DNA of 64,000 nt from DATAGF01 sp963834875. GTDB taxonomy: Bacteria; Actinomycetota; Thermoleophilia; Miltoncostaeales; Miltoncostaeaceae. The position numbers were made by a program, and so were the translations under genes. Positions 1-8,443 of this stretch are shown here, one piece after another; the stretch's first letter is position 1, and each line of letters begins with the position of its first letter. Location: positions 186,001 through 250,000 of the forward strand of contig CAWIDG010000033.1 of NCBI GenBank assembly GCA_963834875.1, in the 5' to 3' direction. The notes under the pieces were generated by a model. The model ran no database searches. It had not been told where the DNA came from and saw only the letters and a list, made by a program, of their open reading frames with translations.

Positions 1-877
1 GCGGGCGCTCGGCGAACCCGAACGCCGTCATGATCTCGCCCATGCGCTCGGCGCCCAGGGCGTCGCCGATCTCGGCGAAGGTCACGTTGATCGAGAAGGT
101 CAGGGCGGTCGTGAGCGTGTGGGGGCCGAAGCTGGCGCCGCCGAAGTTGCGGATCGGCCCGCCCGGCGTGTCGTACTCCGCCCCCCCGGGGAACTCGCTC
201 TCGGGCGTGAATGAGCCGCTCTCGAGGGCCTCCGCCGCGGTCACGACCTTGAAGGTGGAGCCGGGGGCGTAGAGCCCCTGCACCGCCCGGTTGAGCAGGG
301 GCCCGCCCTCGTCGGGGATCGCGTCGAAGTCGTCCACCGCGAGCTGCAGGTCGAAGGTCGGCGCCGACGCCATCGCGATCACGCGGCCCGTGCGCGGGTC
401 GAGCGCGACCACCGCGCCCCGGCCGCCGGCGAGGCCCTCCTGGGCGACCGCCTGGACGCGGGTGTCGAGGCCGATCTCCACGTTCGCGCCCTCCTTCTCG
501 CTCAGGTTGAGGCGCTGCAGCAGCGGCTCGGAGCCGAAGCTGCCCGACAGATACCGGTCGTAGGTCTCCTCGATCCCGGTCTTGGCTCCCTCGGAGGTGT
601 AGCCGACGGTCTGGGCGGCCAGGTCGCCCTGCGGGTAGAGCCGCTGGTACACCTTCTGGCCCTTGACCCGGACCGCGCGGCTCGCCGCCATGACCTTGCC
701 GTCGGCCGAGATGATCCGGCCCCGGTCAACCAGCCGCTCGGCCTGGGCGGTCTGCTCGTTGCCGGGGCGGTCCTTCAGCCCGTCGGCCGCCACGACCTGC
801 CAGTAGCCCAGCATCAGCATGAGCAGGCCGAAGCCCGCGGCCAGGGTGAGGTAGAGGCGGCGGATCGAGCGGTTCAT
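1..877 (-). CDS. pbpA: Class B penicillin-binding protein, 3' end beyond the window
   Basis: This is a peptidoglycan transpeptidase that cross-links stem peptides outside the membrane. About 292 N-terminal residues are present. They show a short cytoplasmic start (MNRSIRRLYL), one membrane helix, then the dimerisation and transpeptidase domains. The catalytic SxxK motif reads STFK within APGSTFKVV, and SIN fits the SxN motif; the KTG motif would lie outside the window. I chose the ATG at 877 because GGGAGGGG precedes it and it overlaps a short out-of-frame stop. It lies 52 bp downstream of the rodA/ftsW gene, so it is the last visible gene of the operon. Assignment to PbpA rather than FtsI rests on the gene order known from mycobacteria. 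Confidence 0.92.
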   Translation of the reverse strand, partial: MNRSIRRLYLTLAAGFGLLMLMLGYWQVVAADGLKDRPGNEQTAQAERLVDRGRIISADGKVMAASRAVRVKGQKVYQRLYPQGDLAAQTVGYTSEGAKTGIEETYDRYLSGSFGSEPLLQRLNLSEKEGANVEIGLDTRVQAVAQEGLAGGRGAVVALDPRTGRVIAMASAPTFDLQLAVDDFDAIPDEGGPLLNRAVQGLYAPGSTFKVVTAAEALESGSFTPESEFPGGAEYDTPGGPIRNFGGASFGPHTLTTALTFSINVTFAEIGDALGAERMGEIMTAFGFAERP

Positions 878-929
878 CGCGCCCCTCCCGGGGCCAGTCC
901 CGCCTCCGCGCGGTGCCGCCGGGAGGGGC

Positions 930-2279
930 TCATGCAACCGCCTCCCGCTCGGGCTCGGGCGCCGCGCGCTCGCGCCGGCGCGGCCGTGGCGCCGCGCTCC
1001 CCGCGCGCGAGCGGTGGCTGATGATGAGCAGCAGCGCCACCAGGGCGAAGTTGGTCACGACGCTGGAGCCGCCGTAGCTCATGAAGGGCAGGGTGACCCC
1101 GGTGAGCGGGATCAGCCGGATGACGCCGCCGATGATCAGCAGCGCCTGCAGGCCGATCGTCGCGGTCAGCCCTCCCGCGAGCAGCTTCGAGAAGCCGTCG
1201 TTGGCGTTGGCGGCGATCACGAAGCCCCGCTGGATCAGCACGACGAAGCCCAGCAGGATGCCGACCCCGCCGATGTAGCCGAGCTCGGTGGCGACGGCCG
1301 TGAACATGAAGTCCGTCGGTAGGGCCGGGACCACGGTGGAGCCGTCCGCCCTCACCAGGAAGGCGCGCCCGAGCCCGGGCCCGAGCACGCCGCCCTCGGC
1401 GAGCGCGTAGAGCGACTGCACGAGCTGGAACCCCTGGTCCCGGGCGTCGTCGAAGGGCGTCAGCCAGTTCTCGACCCGGCTCTCGATGCGCGGCACCACC
1501 GTGTAGACCGCGGCGGAGCCGAGCAGGAACAGCGCCAGCCCGATGACCGTGTAGGCGGCGCGCCCGCTCGCCAGGTAGATCATCGCGAGGAAGACGCCCA
1601 GGAACAGCAGGGCCGTGCCGAAGTCGTTGAGGATGACGACCAGCGCGAGACAGGCCGCGAGGAACACGAGCACCGGCCCCAGGGCGGACATCGGGGGCGT
1701 GGGGATCCCCAGCACGCGCCGGGTCGGCACCGCCAGCAGCTCGCGCTTGTCGCGCAGGTAGGCCGCCAGGAAGATCACGATCAGGACCTTCGCGACCTCG
1801 CCGAGCTGGATCGTCTGCCCGCCGCCGATCTCGATCCACAGCCGGGCGCCGTTGATGCGGGTGCCGAAGATCATGGTGATCAGCAGCAGCCCGACGCCGG
1901 TCAGGCCGATCAGGTACCGGTAGCGCTCGAGCACCCGGTGGTCGGGCAGCGCGAAGAGCACCCCGATGAAGGCGGCGCCGCCGACCGCGACCCACCCCGC
2001 CTGGTCGGCGGCGAGCTCGGGGCTGATGCGGTCGAGCTCGACGAGCCCGATCGCGGTGAGCACCCCGACGGTCGGCAGGAGGTAGGGGTCGGCCATGGGC
2101 GCCCGCAGGCGCAGCGCGACGTGCATCGCGAGGAAGACCGCGAGCACGCCGATGGCGCCCGGGATGGGGCCGGGGTCGAACCCGTCGGCGCGGGCGCTGG
2201 CCACCGAGGCCATCCCGACGAGCCCGAGGAGCCCCGCCGGGATCAGGAACCCCAGCTCGCGGGTGCGTGGCGAGGTCAC
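930..2279 (-). CDS. rodA: FtsW/RodA/SpoVE-family peptidoglycan glycosyltransferase
   Basis: SEDS-family polytopic membrane protein of 449 residues. It polymerises lipid II glycan strands together with a class B PBP, which here is the next gene. Many hydrophobic helices are visible, with family signatures NGARLWIEIG near the middle and PTDFMFTAVATELGYIGG followed by FMSYGGSS near the C-terminus. The start is GTG at 2279, overlapping the phosphatase stop as GTGA, which indicates translational coupling. A longer open frame extends upstream to 4181, but its first two thirds are a shadow of other genes. FtsW and RodA cannot be told apart from this sequence alone. Confidence 0.92.
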   Translation of the reverse strand: MTSPRTRELGFLIPAGLLGLVGMASVASARADGFDPGPIPGAIGVLAVFLAMHVALRLRAPMADPYLLPTVGVLTAIGLVELDRISPELAADQAGWVAVGGAAFIGVLFALPDHRVLERYRYLIGLTGVGLLLITMIFGTRINGARLWIEIGGGQTIQLGEVAKVLIVIFLAAYLRDKRELLAVPTRRVLGIPTPPMSALGPVLVFLAACLALVVILNDFGTALLFLGVFLAMIYLASGRAAYTVIGLALFLLGSAAVYTVVPRIESRVENWLTPFDDARDQGFQLVQSLYALAEGGVLGPGLGRAFLVRADGSTVVPALPTDFMFTAVATELGYIGGVGILLGFVVLIQRGFVIAANANDGFSKLLAGGLTATIGLQALLIIGGVIRLIPLTGVTLPFMSYGGSSVVTNFALVALLLIISHRSRAGSAAPRPRRRERAAPEPEREAVA

Positions 2280-3589
2280 CCGGGCGCCGGCTCCGCGGTC
2301 GGCGGCGCGGGCGCGCGCCGGGGCCCGGCCTCCCGCGGCGGCACCCGCACCGCCGGCGTCTGGGGGAGGCCGTACAGCCAGACCAGCCCGGCCGCCAGCT
2401 CGACGGCCTCCCCCTGGCCGCGGGCGGACGAGGAGAGGGCGCCGGGGTCGGACGCGCGGACGGCCTCCGCCGAGACCGAGGTCTCCTGCCAGTCCGAGGA
2501 GAGGTCGATGCCGGCCACGTCGAACGGCAGGCCGTGGACGACCTGGACGCGGCCGGCGGGCGACTCCTCGACGCCGTAGGTGCGGCTGGCGATCCACGCG
2601 ACGGCGCCGACCACGAGGGCGAGGACGACCGCAGCGGCGGCGAGCGCGGGCCCCAGCCTCACGCGCCGGCGGCGGGAGACGGGCTGCAGCACGCGAGGCT
2701 TCCTGCCGGTTCCCAGCGCCCCGGAGCGCGCCGTGCCGGCGGCCCCGTGCACCCCGCCGAGCACCTTCATCTCGCCCGTCGAGGACGGGTCCCCGCCCCC
2801 GTCCGCCGCCCCGACCAGCGGCACCTCGGCGGTGGAGCCGCTGTCGCCCGAGCCCACCACCCCGACGCGCGCGAGCACCACGGTGACGTTGTCGGTGCCG
2901 CCCTCGCGGTTGGCGCGCTCGACCAGCGCCTTCGCCGCGTCGGCGAGCGTGACGGCGTCCCCGAGGATCTCGCCGATGTCCCCCTCGGCGACGTACGAGG
3001 ACAGGCCGTCGCTGCACAGCAGCACCACGTCGCCGTCGCGCAGGTACTCCGAGAAGGTGTCGACGACCACCTCGGCCTCCGCGCCCAGCGCCCTCGTGAT
3101 GACGTTCCGGTGCGGGTGGTGCTCGGCGTCCTCGGGGCGGATGCTCCCGCGCTTCACGAGCTCGGCCACGACGGAGTGGTCCTCGGTGAGCTGACGCAGA
3201 CGGCCGTCGCGCCACAGGTACGCGCGCGAGTCCCCGACGTGCACGACGTCGAGGCGCCCGTCCTCGAGCATCGCGGCCGTGAGGGTGGTCCCCATCCCGC
3301 TTTTCTCGGGGTCGTCGCGGGCCACGCGCCGGATCGCGGCGTTGGCGCGCCCGACCGCCTCCCGCACGTCGCCCAGCGCGACCGGCTCCTCGAGGCGGGC
3401 GACCTCCTCGACGGCGAGCTGGGCCGCGACCTCGCCCGCCTTGGCCCCGCCCATGCCGTCGGCGACCGCGATCACGGGCGGGCGCCCCAGCGAGCGGTCC
3501 TCGTTGTGCCGCCGCACGCGGCCCGTGTCGGAGAGGTCGGCCAGCTCCACCAGGGCCAGCTCGCCGCCCGGGGTGCCCTCGCTCGCCAT
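2276..3589 (-). CDS. pstP: PP2C-family Ser/Thr protein phosphatase
   Basis: This is the phosphatase that opposes the Hanks-type kinase of the same operon. Of 437 residues, about 1-245 form the PPM catalytic domain with RRHNEDRS, VADGMGG, GDSRAYL, SDGLSSYV and GGTDNVTVVLA; the Asp residues in these bind the two metals. A Pro/Gly-rich linker leads to one membrane helix near residue 315 and an extracellular tail of about 110 residues that ends in Pro/Ala repeats. The layout matches actinobacterial PstP. The ATG at 3589 directly abuts the fhaB stop (3590). Confidence 0.95.
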   Translation of the reverse strand: MASEGTPGGELALVELADLSDTGRVRRHNEDRSLGRPPVIAVADGMGGAKAGEVAAQLAVEEVARLEEPVALGDVREAVGRANAAIRRVARDDPEKSGMGTTLTAAMLEDGRLDVVHVGDSRAYLWRDGRLRQLTEDHSVVAELVKRGSIRPEDAEHHPHRNVITRALGAEAEVVVDTFSEYLRDGDVVLLCSDGLSSYVAEGDIGEILGDAVTLADAAKALVERANREGGTDNVTVVLARVGVVGSGDSGSTAEVPLVGAADGGGDPSSTGEMKVLGGVHGAAGTARSGALGTGRKPRVLQPVSRRRRVRLGPALAAAAVVLALVVGAVAWIASRTYGVEESPAGRVQVVHGLPFDVAGIDLSSDWQETSVSAEAVRASDPGALSSSARGQGEAVELAAGLVWLYGLPQTPAVRVPPREAGPRRAPAPPTAEPAPG

Positions 3590-4243
3590 CTACTCCTCGT
3601 AGCGGAGGATGCTCTGGCCGATTCGGAGGGTGTCGCGCACCTTCAGCTGGGCGTCGCTCTCGATGCGCCGGTCGTTCAGGAAGGTGCCGTTGGTGGAGCC
3701 CAGGTCCACGACGAAGTGGTACGCCCCGCGGCGGGTGACCCGCGCGTGCATGTGGGAGACGAACTGGTCGGCGATCGAGATGTCGGCCGCCTCGGAGCGC
3801 CCGATCGTGATCCCCCCCTCGAGCCGGACCTCCTGTCCGGCGGGCAGCGACGGCGAGGACTCGACCACCAGGCGGGGGTCGAGGTTGGCGGCCAGGTCGA
3901 GCGGCCCGCTGCCCCCTCGTCCGCCTCGGTGCGGTCCTCGGAGCCGTGGCGGGCGGCGGCGGGAACCGCCTGGGCGTCGGGGACGTCCACCGGCGGCGGC
4001 AGCGGCGGCGGCGCCGCGGGGGCCTGCGGCGGCGGCGGCCGGCGCGGCGGCCATCGCGGGCTCGCGCCGCGCGCGCGGCGGCGGCGTCGGGCGCGGCCGC
4101 TGCTGGGGGCGGGGGCGGGGGCGGGGGCGGCGGCCCGGGGAGCCGCTGAGCTGGCGGCTCGCGCTGCGGACGATGGCCCACACGAACGCGTACAGGAGGA
4201 CCAGGAAGACGACCTCGGCGACGATCAGGCCGGTCTCGGTCAT
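3590..4243 (-). CDS. fhaB: FHA-domain protein with N-terminal membrane anchor (FhaB/FipA-like)
   Basis: This protein of 217 residues starts with one membrane helix (about 5-25) and has a Pro/Arg/Ala-rich linker. Its C-terminal FHA domain (about 125-215) shows GRSEAADI, SHMHARV and DLGSTNGTFLN, the residues that bind phosphothreonine. It probably docks kinase-phosphorylated cell-division proteins. It overlaps the fhaA stop by 4 bp. The linker contains two compensating frameshifts: between about 3907 and 4000 another frame reads far more naturally (VDVPDAQAVPAAARHGSEDR), so the written protein is wrong there although both ends are in frame. Confidence 0.85.
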   Translation of the reverse strand: MTETGLIVAEVVFLVLLYAFVWAIVRSASRQLSGSPGRRPRPRPRPQQRPRPTPPPRARREPAMAAAPAAAAAGPRGAAAAAAAGGRPRRPGGSRRRPPRLRGPHRGGRGGSGPLDLAANLDPRLVVESSPSLPAGQEVRLEGGITIGRSEAADISIADQFVSHMHARVTRRGAYHFVVDLGSTNGTFLNDRRIESDAQLKVRDTLRIGQSILRYEE

Positions 4244-5131
4244 GCCAGCTCGACGTGGATCTCGGTCGTCCCCATCACGATGGTGTCCCCGCCGGCGAGG
4301 GCGTGGCGCTTGACGACCTGGCCGTTCACCTCGGTGCCGTTGGTGCTTCCCATGTCAACGAGGTAGTAGTCGAGCCCGATGTGGCGGATCTCCGCGTGGA
4401 CGCGGCTGGCGTTCGGATCGGGCACGACGACGTCGCAGTCGCGGCTCCTGCCCAGCGTCGAGACGCGCTTGGTGAGCGGGTGTCGGTTCACGCCGACGAC
4501 GAGGGTCATCACCTCCGGCGTGAGCCCGGCGTCGCGCGCCTCCTCCGCAGAGATCACCTGGGTGCCGCTGACGCCCTCGAGCGGCTGGTAGGGGCGCGGC
4601 GGCGGTGGCGGGGTGACGGCCGGCGGGACCGGGACGGGCGCGGGGACCTCCGGCGCCGGCGGCACCTCGGGGGCCGGCGACGCCTGGGGCGCCGGCGACG
4701 CCTGGGGCGCCTCGGCCTCGCCGTCGGCAGCGGGCTCCGGCTCGGCGGCCTCCTCCGGGGGCGCCTCCGCCATCCGGCACCCGATGCCGAACTCGCCGAC
4801 GTGCAGGTCGGTGTCCGTCGAACAGGACGACCGCGGCGGGCGCCACGAGCGAGAGCCCCGCGGTGCGGGCGTGGGCCTCGAGGTAGGCCGCGAGCTCCGT
4901 GGTGAGGGCCGACTCGTACGACGCGAAGCTCTCGCGGTCCTGCGGCGCCAGATAGACCGTGAACTCGTTCGGCACGTAGACGCGCGACACCGAGACCGTC
5001 TTGTGGTCCTCCATCTCGCGGGCGAGCTTCCTGGCGAGCTCCACCGGCTGCAGGCTGCTCCGAAACGCCCGCCGGAAGCTGCGCTCGAAGAGACCCTCGA
5101 TCTTCTGCTCGATGTCGCGCAGGAGGCTCAT
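4240..5131 (-). CDS. fhaA: DUF3662 and FHA domain protein (FhaA-like), interrupted by one +1 frameshift
   Basis: The ATG at 5131 overlaps the kinase stop as ATGA. About 105 N-terminal residues form the DUF3662 domain (LLRDIEQKIEGLFERSF, then LAREMEDHKTVSVSRVYVPN). A Pro/Ala/Glu linker follows, then a C-terminal FHA domain with LGRSRDCDVVV, SRVHAEI and DMGSTNGTEVNG. The frame breaks near 4820, after VLFDG. Removing one base restores a continuous 296-residue protein reading DTDLHVGEFGIGCRM into the second half. In mycobacteria FhaA binds phosphorylated MviN and regulates lipid II flipping; the same role is inferred here. Confidence 0.88.
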
Positions 5132-6816
5132 GCGGTCGGAGTTCGCAGCGTAGCGGACGCCCTCGCGGGCACGCGCCGGCGCAGCACCCGCCACGGCCGC
5201 ATGGCCCAGGCGAGCACGACGACCGCCGCCGGCACGAGCGCCGCGACGGCGTCCGCCGCGTCGGGGGCGGTCGCGACGAGCGCCGCGCCCACCGCGGCCA
5301 GCCAGGCGGCGCAGGCGGCCAGGCGCGCGCCCCCGGCGGGCGCGCGCAGCACCAGGGGCACGCACATCGCCGCGACGACGAGCGCCGCCGCCTGTGCCAC
5401 GGCCTCCGGCCGGTCGGCGAGGGGCTCCCAGAGGGCGCGCCCGGCGGCGGCCGGGGACGACCCCTCGTCCAACGCGCCGACCGCCGAGGGCAGCGCGCCA
5501 CCCCCGGCCAGCAGCCCGTCGGCCCCGGCGGCCACCTGCCAGGCGAGCGCCGCCACCATGCCCGACGCCGCGGCCCACAGCCGCCCCGGCCAGCGCGGCA
5601 CGAGGCCGGCGATCGCCGGGTAGAGCGGCCCGAGGCCGATCGCGAAGAGCGCCGGCGCCGCCGCGGGGAGCAGGAGGAGCCGCCCGGTCCGCCACCCCGT
5701 CGCCACGACGGCGAGCGCGATCGCCCCGAGGATGGCCGCGGCCGCCGGGGAGGCCAGCCCCACGAGGACGGTCCCGACGACGACGGCGAGCGCCGCGGCC
5801 GCGCGCGGCCGCCACGCGAACGCGAGGGCGGAGAGGGCGATGGCGCCGACCGCCAGCCCCGGGCGCTGCCAATTGGCAGACAGGTGATGCGCCAATTGGC
5901 CATCCGCCGCCGCGAGGCCCGCCGCCGCCAGGGCCGCGCCCCCGGCCGCGCTCGCCAGGCCGGGCAGCGCCCGCGTCCCGCGCCGCCGCGCGGCGGCGCC
6001 CAGGCCGCCGCGCGCCTCGGCCAGCCGGCCGGCCATCGCCGCCGCGTCCGGGCGCGCGGCCGGGTCGCGGTCGAGGCCCGCGTCGATCGCGGCGCACAGG
6101 CGGCGCGGCAGGTCCGGGCGCGCGCGGGCGAGCGGCGGGACGGCGCCGGCGGCGGCGCGGCGGGCGGTCTCGATGGGCGACCCGCCGGCCACGGGGTTCG
6201 TCCCCGCCAGGGCCTCGTAGACCACCAGGCAGGCCGAGTAGACGTCCGACGCCGGCCCGGCCCCCTCGCCGCGCGCCTGCTCGGGCGCCATGTAGGCGAC
6301 CGTGCCCACGACGCCGCCGGTCAGCGTGAGGCCGCTCTCGCCCGAGAGCCGGGCGACGCCGAAGTCCGAGAGCAGTGCGCGGCCGCCGGGGCCCAGGAGG
6401 ATGTTGGCCGGCTTCACGTCCCGGTGGACCACGCCGCGCGCGTGCGCGTGGGCGAGCGCCGACAGCACGTCCTCCCCGGCGCGGACGGCCGCCCGGTCGC
6501 CCGGGCCGCCGGCGCGGAGCACCTCGAGCAGCGACGGCCCCTCGACCAGCTCCCACACCAGGTAGAGGCACTCGCGGTCCTCGCCCCAGTCGCGCAGCGC
6601 GACCACGGACGGGTGGTCGAGGCGGCTCGCCGCGCGCACCTCGGCCCGCACCCGCGGGGCGAGCCCGAGCTCGACCGGGACCACCTTCACGGCCACCTCA
6701 TCGCCGGTGACGAGGTCCCGCGCGCGGTGCACGACGGCGGTCGCGCCGCGCCCGATCGCCGGGCCGAGCAGGTAGCGCCCGAGGGCGCGCCGGTCGTGGG
6801 TGGCGTGAGATGTCAC
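5128..6816 (-). CDS. Hanks-type Ser/Thr protein kinase with multi-pass C-terminal membrane region
   Basis: Of 562 residues, about 13-265 form the kinase domain, with glycine loop IGRGATAVVHRA, catalytic lysine in VAVKVV, HRDVKPANIL, DFGVARL and GTVAYMAPEQ. Unlike PknB it has no PASTA repeats. The rest is about 270 residues of very hydrophobic Ala/Leu/Val segments, probably eight or more membrane helices. It is the first gene of the wall-synthesis operon, whereas mycobacteria place pknA/pknB at the distal end. It probably phosphorylates the FHA partners and division proteins. The ATG at 6816 lies about 107 bp from tRNA-Leu on the other strand, so the operon promoter is probably between them. 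Confidence 0.92.
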   Translation of the reverse strand: MTSHATHDRRALGRYLLGPAIGRGATAVVHRARDLVTGDEVAVKVVPVELGLAPRVRAEVRAASRLDHPSVVALRDWGEDRECLYLVWELVEGPSLLEVLRAGGPGDRAAVRAGEDVLSALAHAHARGVVHRDVKPANILLGPGGRALLSDFGVARLSGESGLTLTGGVVGTVAYMAPEQARGEGAGPASDVYSACLVVYEALAGTNPVAGGSPIETARRAAAGAVPPLARARPDLPRRLCAAIDAGLDRDPAARPDAAAMAGRLAEARGGLGAAARRRGTRALPGLASAAGGAALAAAGLAAADGQLAHHLSANWQRPGLAVGAIALSALAFAWRPRAAAALAVVVGTVLVGLASPAAAAILGAIALAVVATGWRTGRLLLLPAAAPALFAIGLGPLYPAIAGLVPRWPGRLWAAASGMVAALAWQVAAGADGLLAGGGALPSAVGALDEGSSPAAAGRALWEPLADRPEAVAQAAALVVAAMCVPLVLRAPAGGARLAACAAWLAAVGAALVATAPDAADAVAALVPAAVVVLAWAMRPWRVLRRRVPARASATLRTPTA

Positions 6817-6923
6817 GGGTGGGGATCTTCCACCATCCCGGACGCCTCTCCTTCGCGGGCAGGTGCGCCGGGGGCGCGGGGGGCGGCAGGGGGCCGTGGT
6901 ACCCTGGCCGCGGCAGGATGCCC

Positions 6924-7007
6924 GGGCGAGTGGTGGAATTGGTAGACACGCTAGGTTCAGGGTCTAGTGCTCGCATGAGCTTGGGGGTTCGAGTCCCCCC
7001 TCGCCCA
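6924..7007 (+). tRNA. trnL: tRNA-Leu (anticodon CAG)
   Basis: An 84-nt class II tRNA. The seven-base-pair acceptor stem is GGGCGAG with CTCGCCC. The anticodon stem CTAGG/TCTAG encloses loop TTCAGGG with CAG at its centre, followed by a long variable arm. The T arm is GGGGG-TTCGAGT-CCCCC and the discriminator is A. CCA is not encoded. It decodes CUG, the dominant Leu codon of this GC-rich genome. Confidence 0.97.
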
Positions 7008-7074
7008 CCTCCACCCCGTCCCCAGAGCCCCGTGCGGAGCCCCATCTCCCGACGATCCATCCGCAGGTAGGGCA

Positions 7075-8443
7075 GTGGCCGAGCTCGACGACGACCGGCC
7101 GGGCGCGGGCGAGCCGTCGCCCGAGCCGCCCGAGGCGGGCACGGGCGGCCTGCGACGCTTCCCCCGGCGCCGCGGGGACGACGAGCCGTACCCGGACGAG
7201 GCCGGCACCGGCGAGGTGCCGCGCCCGAGCGCCGGCGCCGCCGGTGGCCCGCCGCGCGCCGGCGGGGACGACTTCGGCTTCGAGGACCTCGACGACGAGC
7301 CGGCCGCCCCGCCGCCCCGCTCGCGCGCGCCGCGCTCGTCGGGCAGCCGGCCGCGGCGCTCGGGCTCGCGCGGCGGCCGCGGGGGTCGCGGCGGCGCCGG
7401 CGGCGGCACCGCGATCCTCCAGCGGCCCCGCGCGCGCCTCGCGCTCGCCATCGCCTTCGCCGCGATCCTCATCCTCGTCATCACGCTGGTCGTGCGCGAC
7501 TGCCAGCGCAACCAGCTCGAGGACTCCTACACCCAGTACCTGAACGACACCTCGGCGATCGTCGCCCAGTCGGCCGAGCAGGGAAAGCAGCTGCGCCAGA
7601 TCATGAACAACGCGCGCGGCGAGAACCCCCCGCAGCTCAGCCAGAGGATCCGGACGCTCGCGGGCGAGGCGAGCGCCCTCGTCGACGAGGCCGAGGACCT
7701 CGACCCGCCGGGCGAGCTGTCGTCGCCGCACCAGGCGCTCGTGCGCTCCCTGGAGTACCGCGTCGGCGGCCTGACGCTGCTGGCCGACGGCGTGCCCAAG
7801 CTCCTCCAATCGGAGGACGAGGACACGAAGGCGCTCGGGATCGCGAACGCCATGAAGCGCTTCCTGACGAGCGACGTCATCTACACGGACGAGTTCTACG
7901 AGCCCGCCAAGGCGGGCGCTGGCGAAGGACGACATCACGGGGACCGAGGTGCCGGAGCCACAGCCCTTCCTGCCCAACCCGGCCCTGGCCACCCCGGACG
8001 GCGCCGCCACGCTGGTCCCCGCCCTCCAGCGACAGGGGTCCGCGGGCGGCGACGCCGGCGCCGGCAACCTGCGCGGCACGTCGATCGTCTCGACGGAGGC
8101 GCTGCCGTCCGAGACCCGCCTGACGCCGGGGTCCGCGCAGGCCGTCCAGGCCTCCGACGAGCTCAAGTGGCGCGTCACGGTGGAGAACGGCGGCGACTTC
8201 AACGAGACCGGCATCGTCGTGACGGCGTCCTTCTTCTACCCGAGCGACCCCAACGAGGTGGACGAGAAGCAGGCCCAGATCGACGAGCTCGCGGCCGGCG
8301 AGACCACGACCGTCGAGATCGCCGGCCCGGCGACGCCCGTCTTCGGGGAGCAGGGGACGCTGAGGATCGAGGTCAACGCGGTGACCGGCGAGACCAACAC
8401 TGACAACAACGCGGCCGAGTATCCGGTCAAGATCACGATCTGA
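7075..8443 (+). CDS. Single-pass membrane protein of unknown function, one +1 frameshift
   Basis: I do not recognise a named family. The start is GTG at 7075. The first 110 or so residues are acidic and Arg/Gly/Pro-rich and probably disordered. One membrane helix (LALAIAFAAILILVITLVV) follows, then an extracytoplasmic helical region (SYTQYLNDTSAIVAQSAEQG) and a C-terminal beta-rich domain that resembles CARDB/DUF11-type modules (LKWRVTVENGGDFNETGIVV). The frame breaks near 7918. Dropping one G from GCGGGCGCTG joins both halves into 455 residues. Its stop overlaps the next start by 1 bp, so it is cotranscribed with the DUF4446/pheA gene. Confidence 0.75.

Noticed and set aside
874..933. Start of pbpA at the ATG overlapping the rodA stop (933)
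   Set aside because: That frame ends after 19 codons at 874. The ATG at 877 with GGGAGGGG upstream opens the correct frame.
2267..4366. A 699-codon plus-strand frame opposite pstP and fhaB
   Set aside because: The minus-strand genes have clear catalytic motifs and coupled starts. The plus frame has no recognisable domain.
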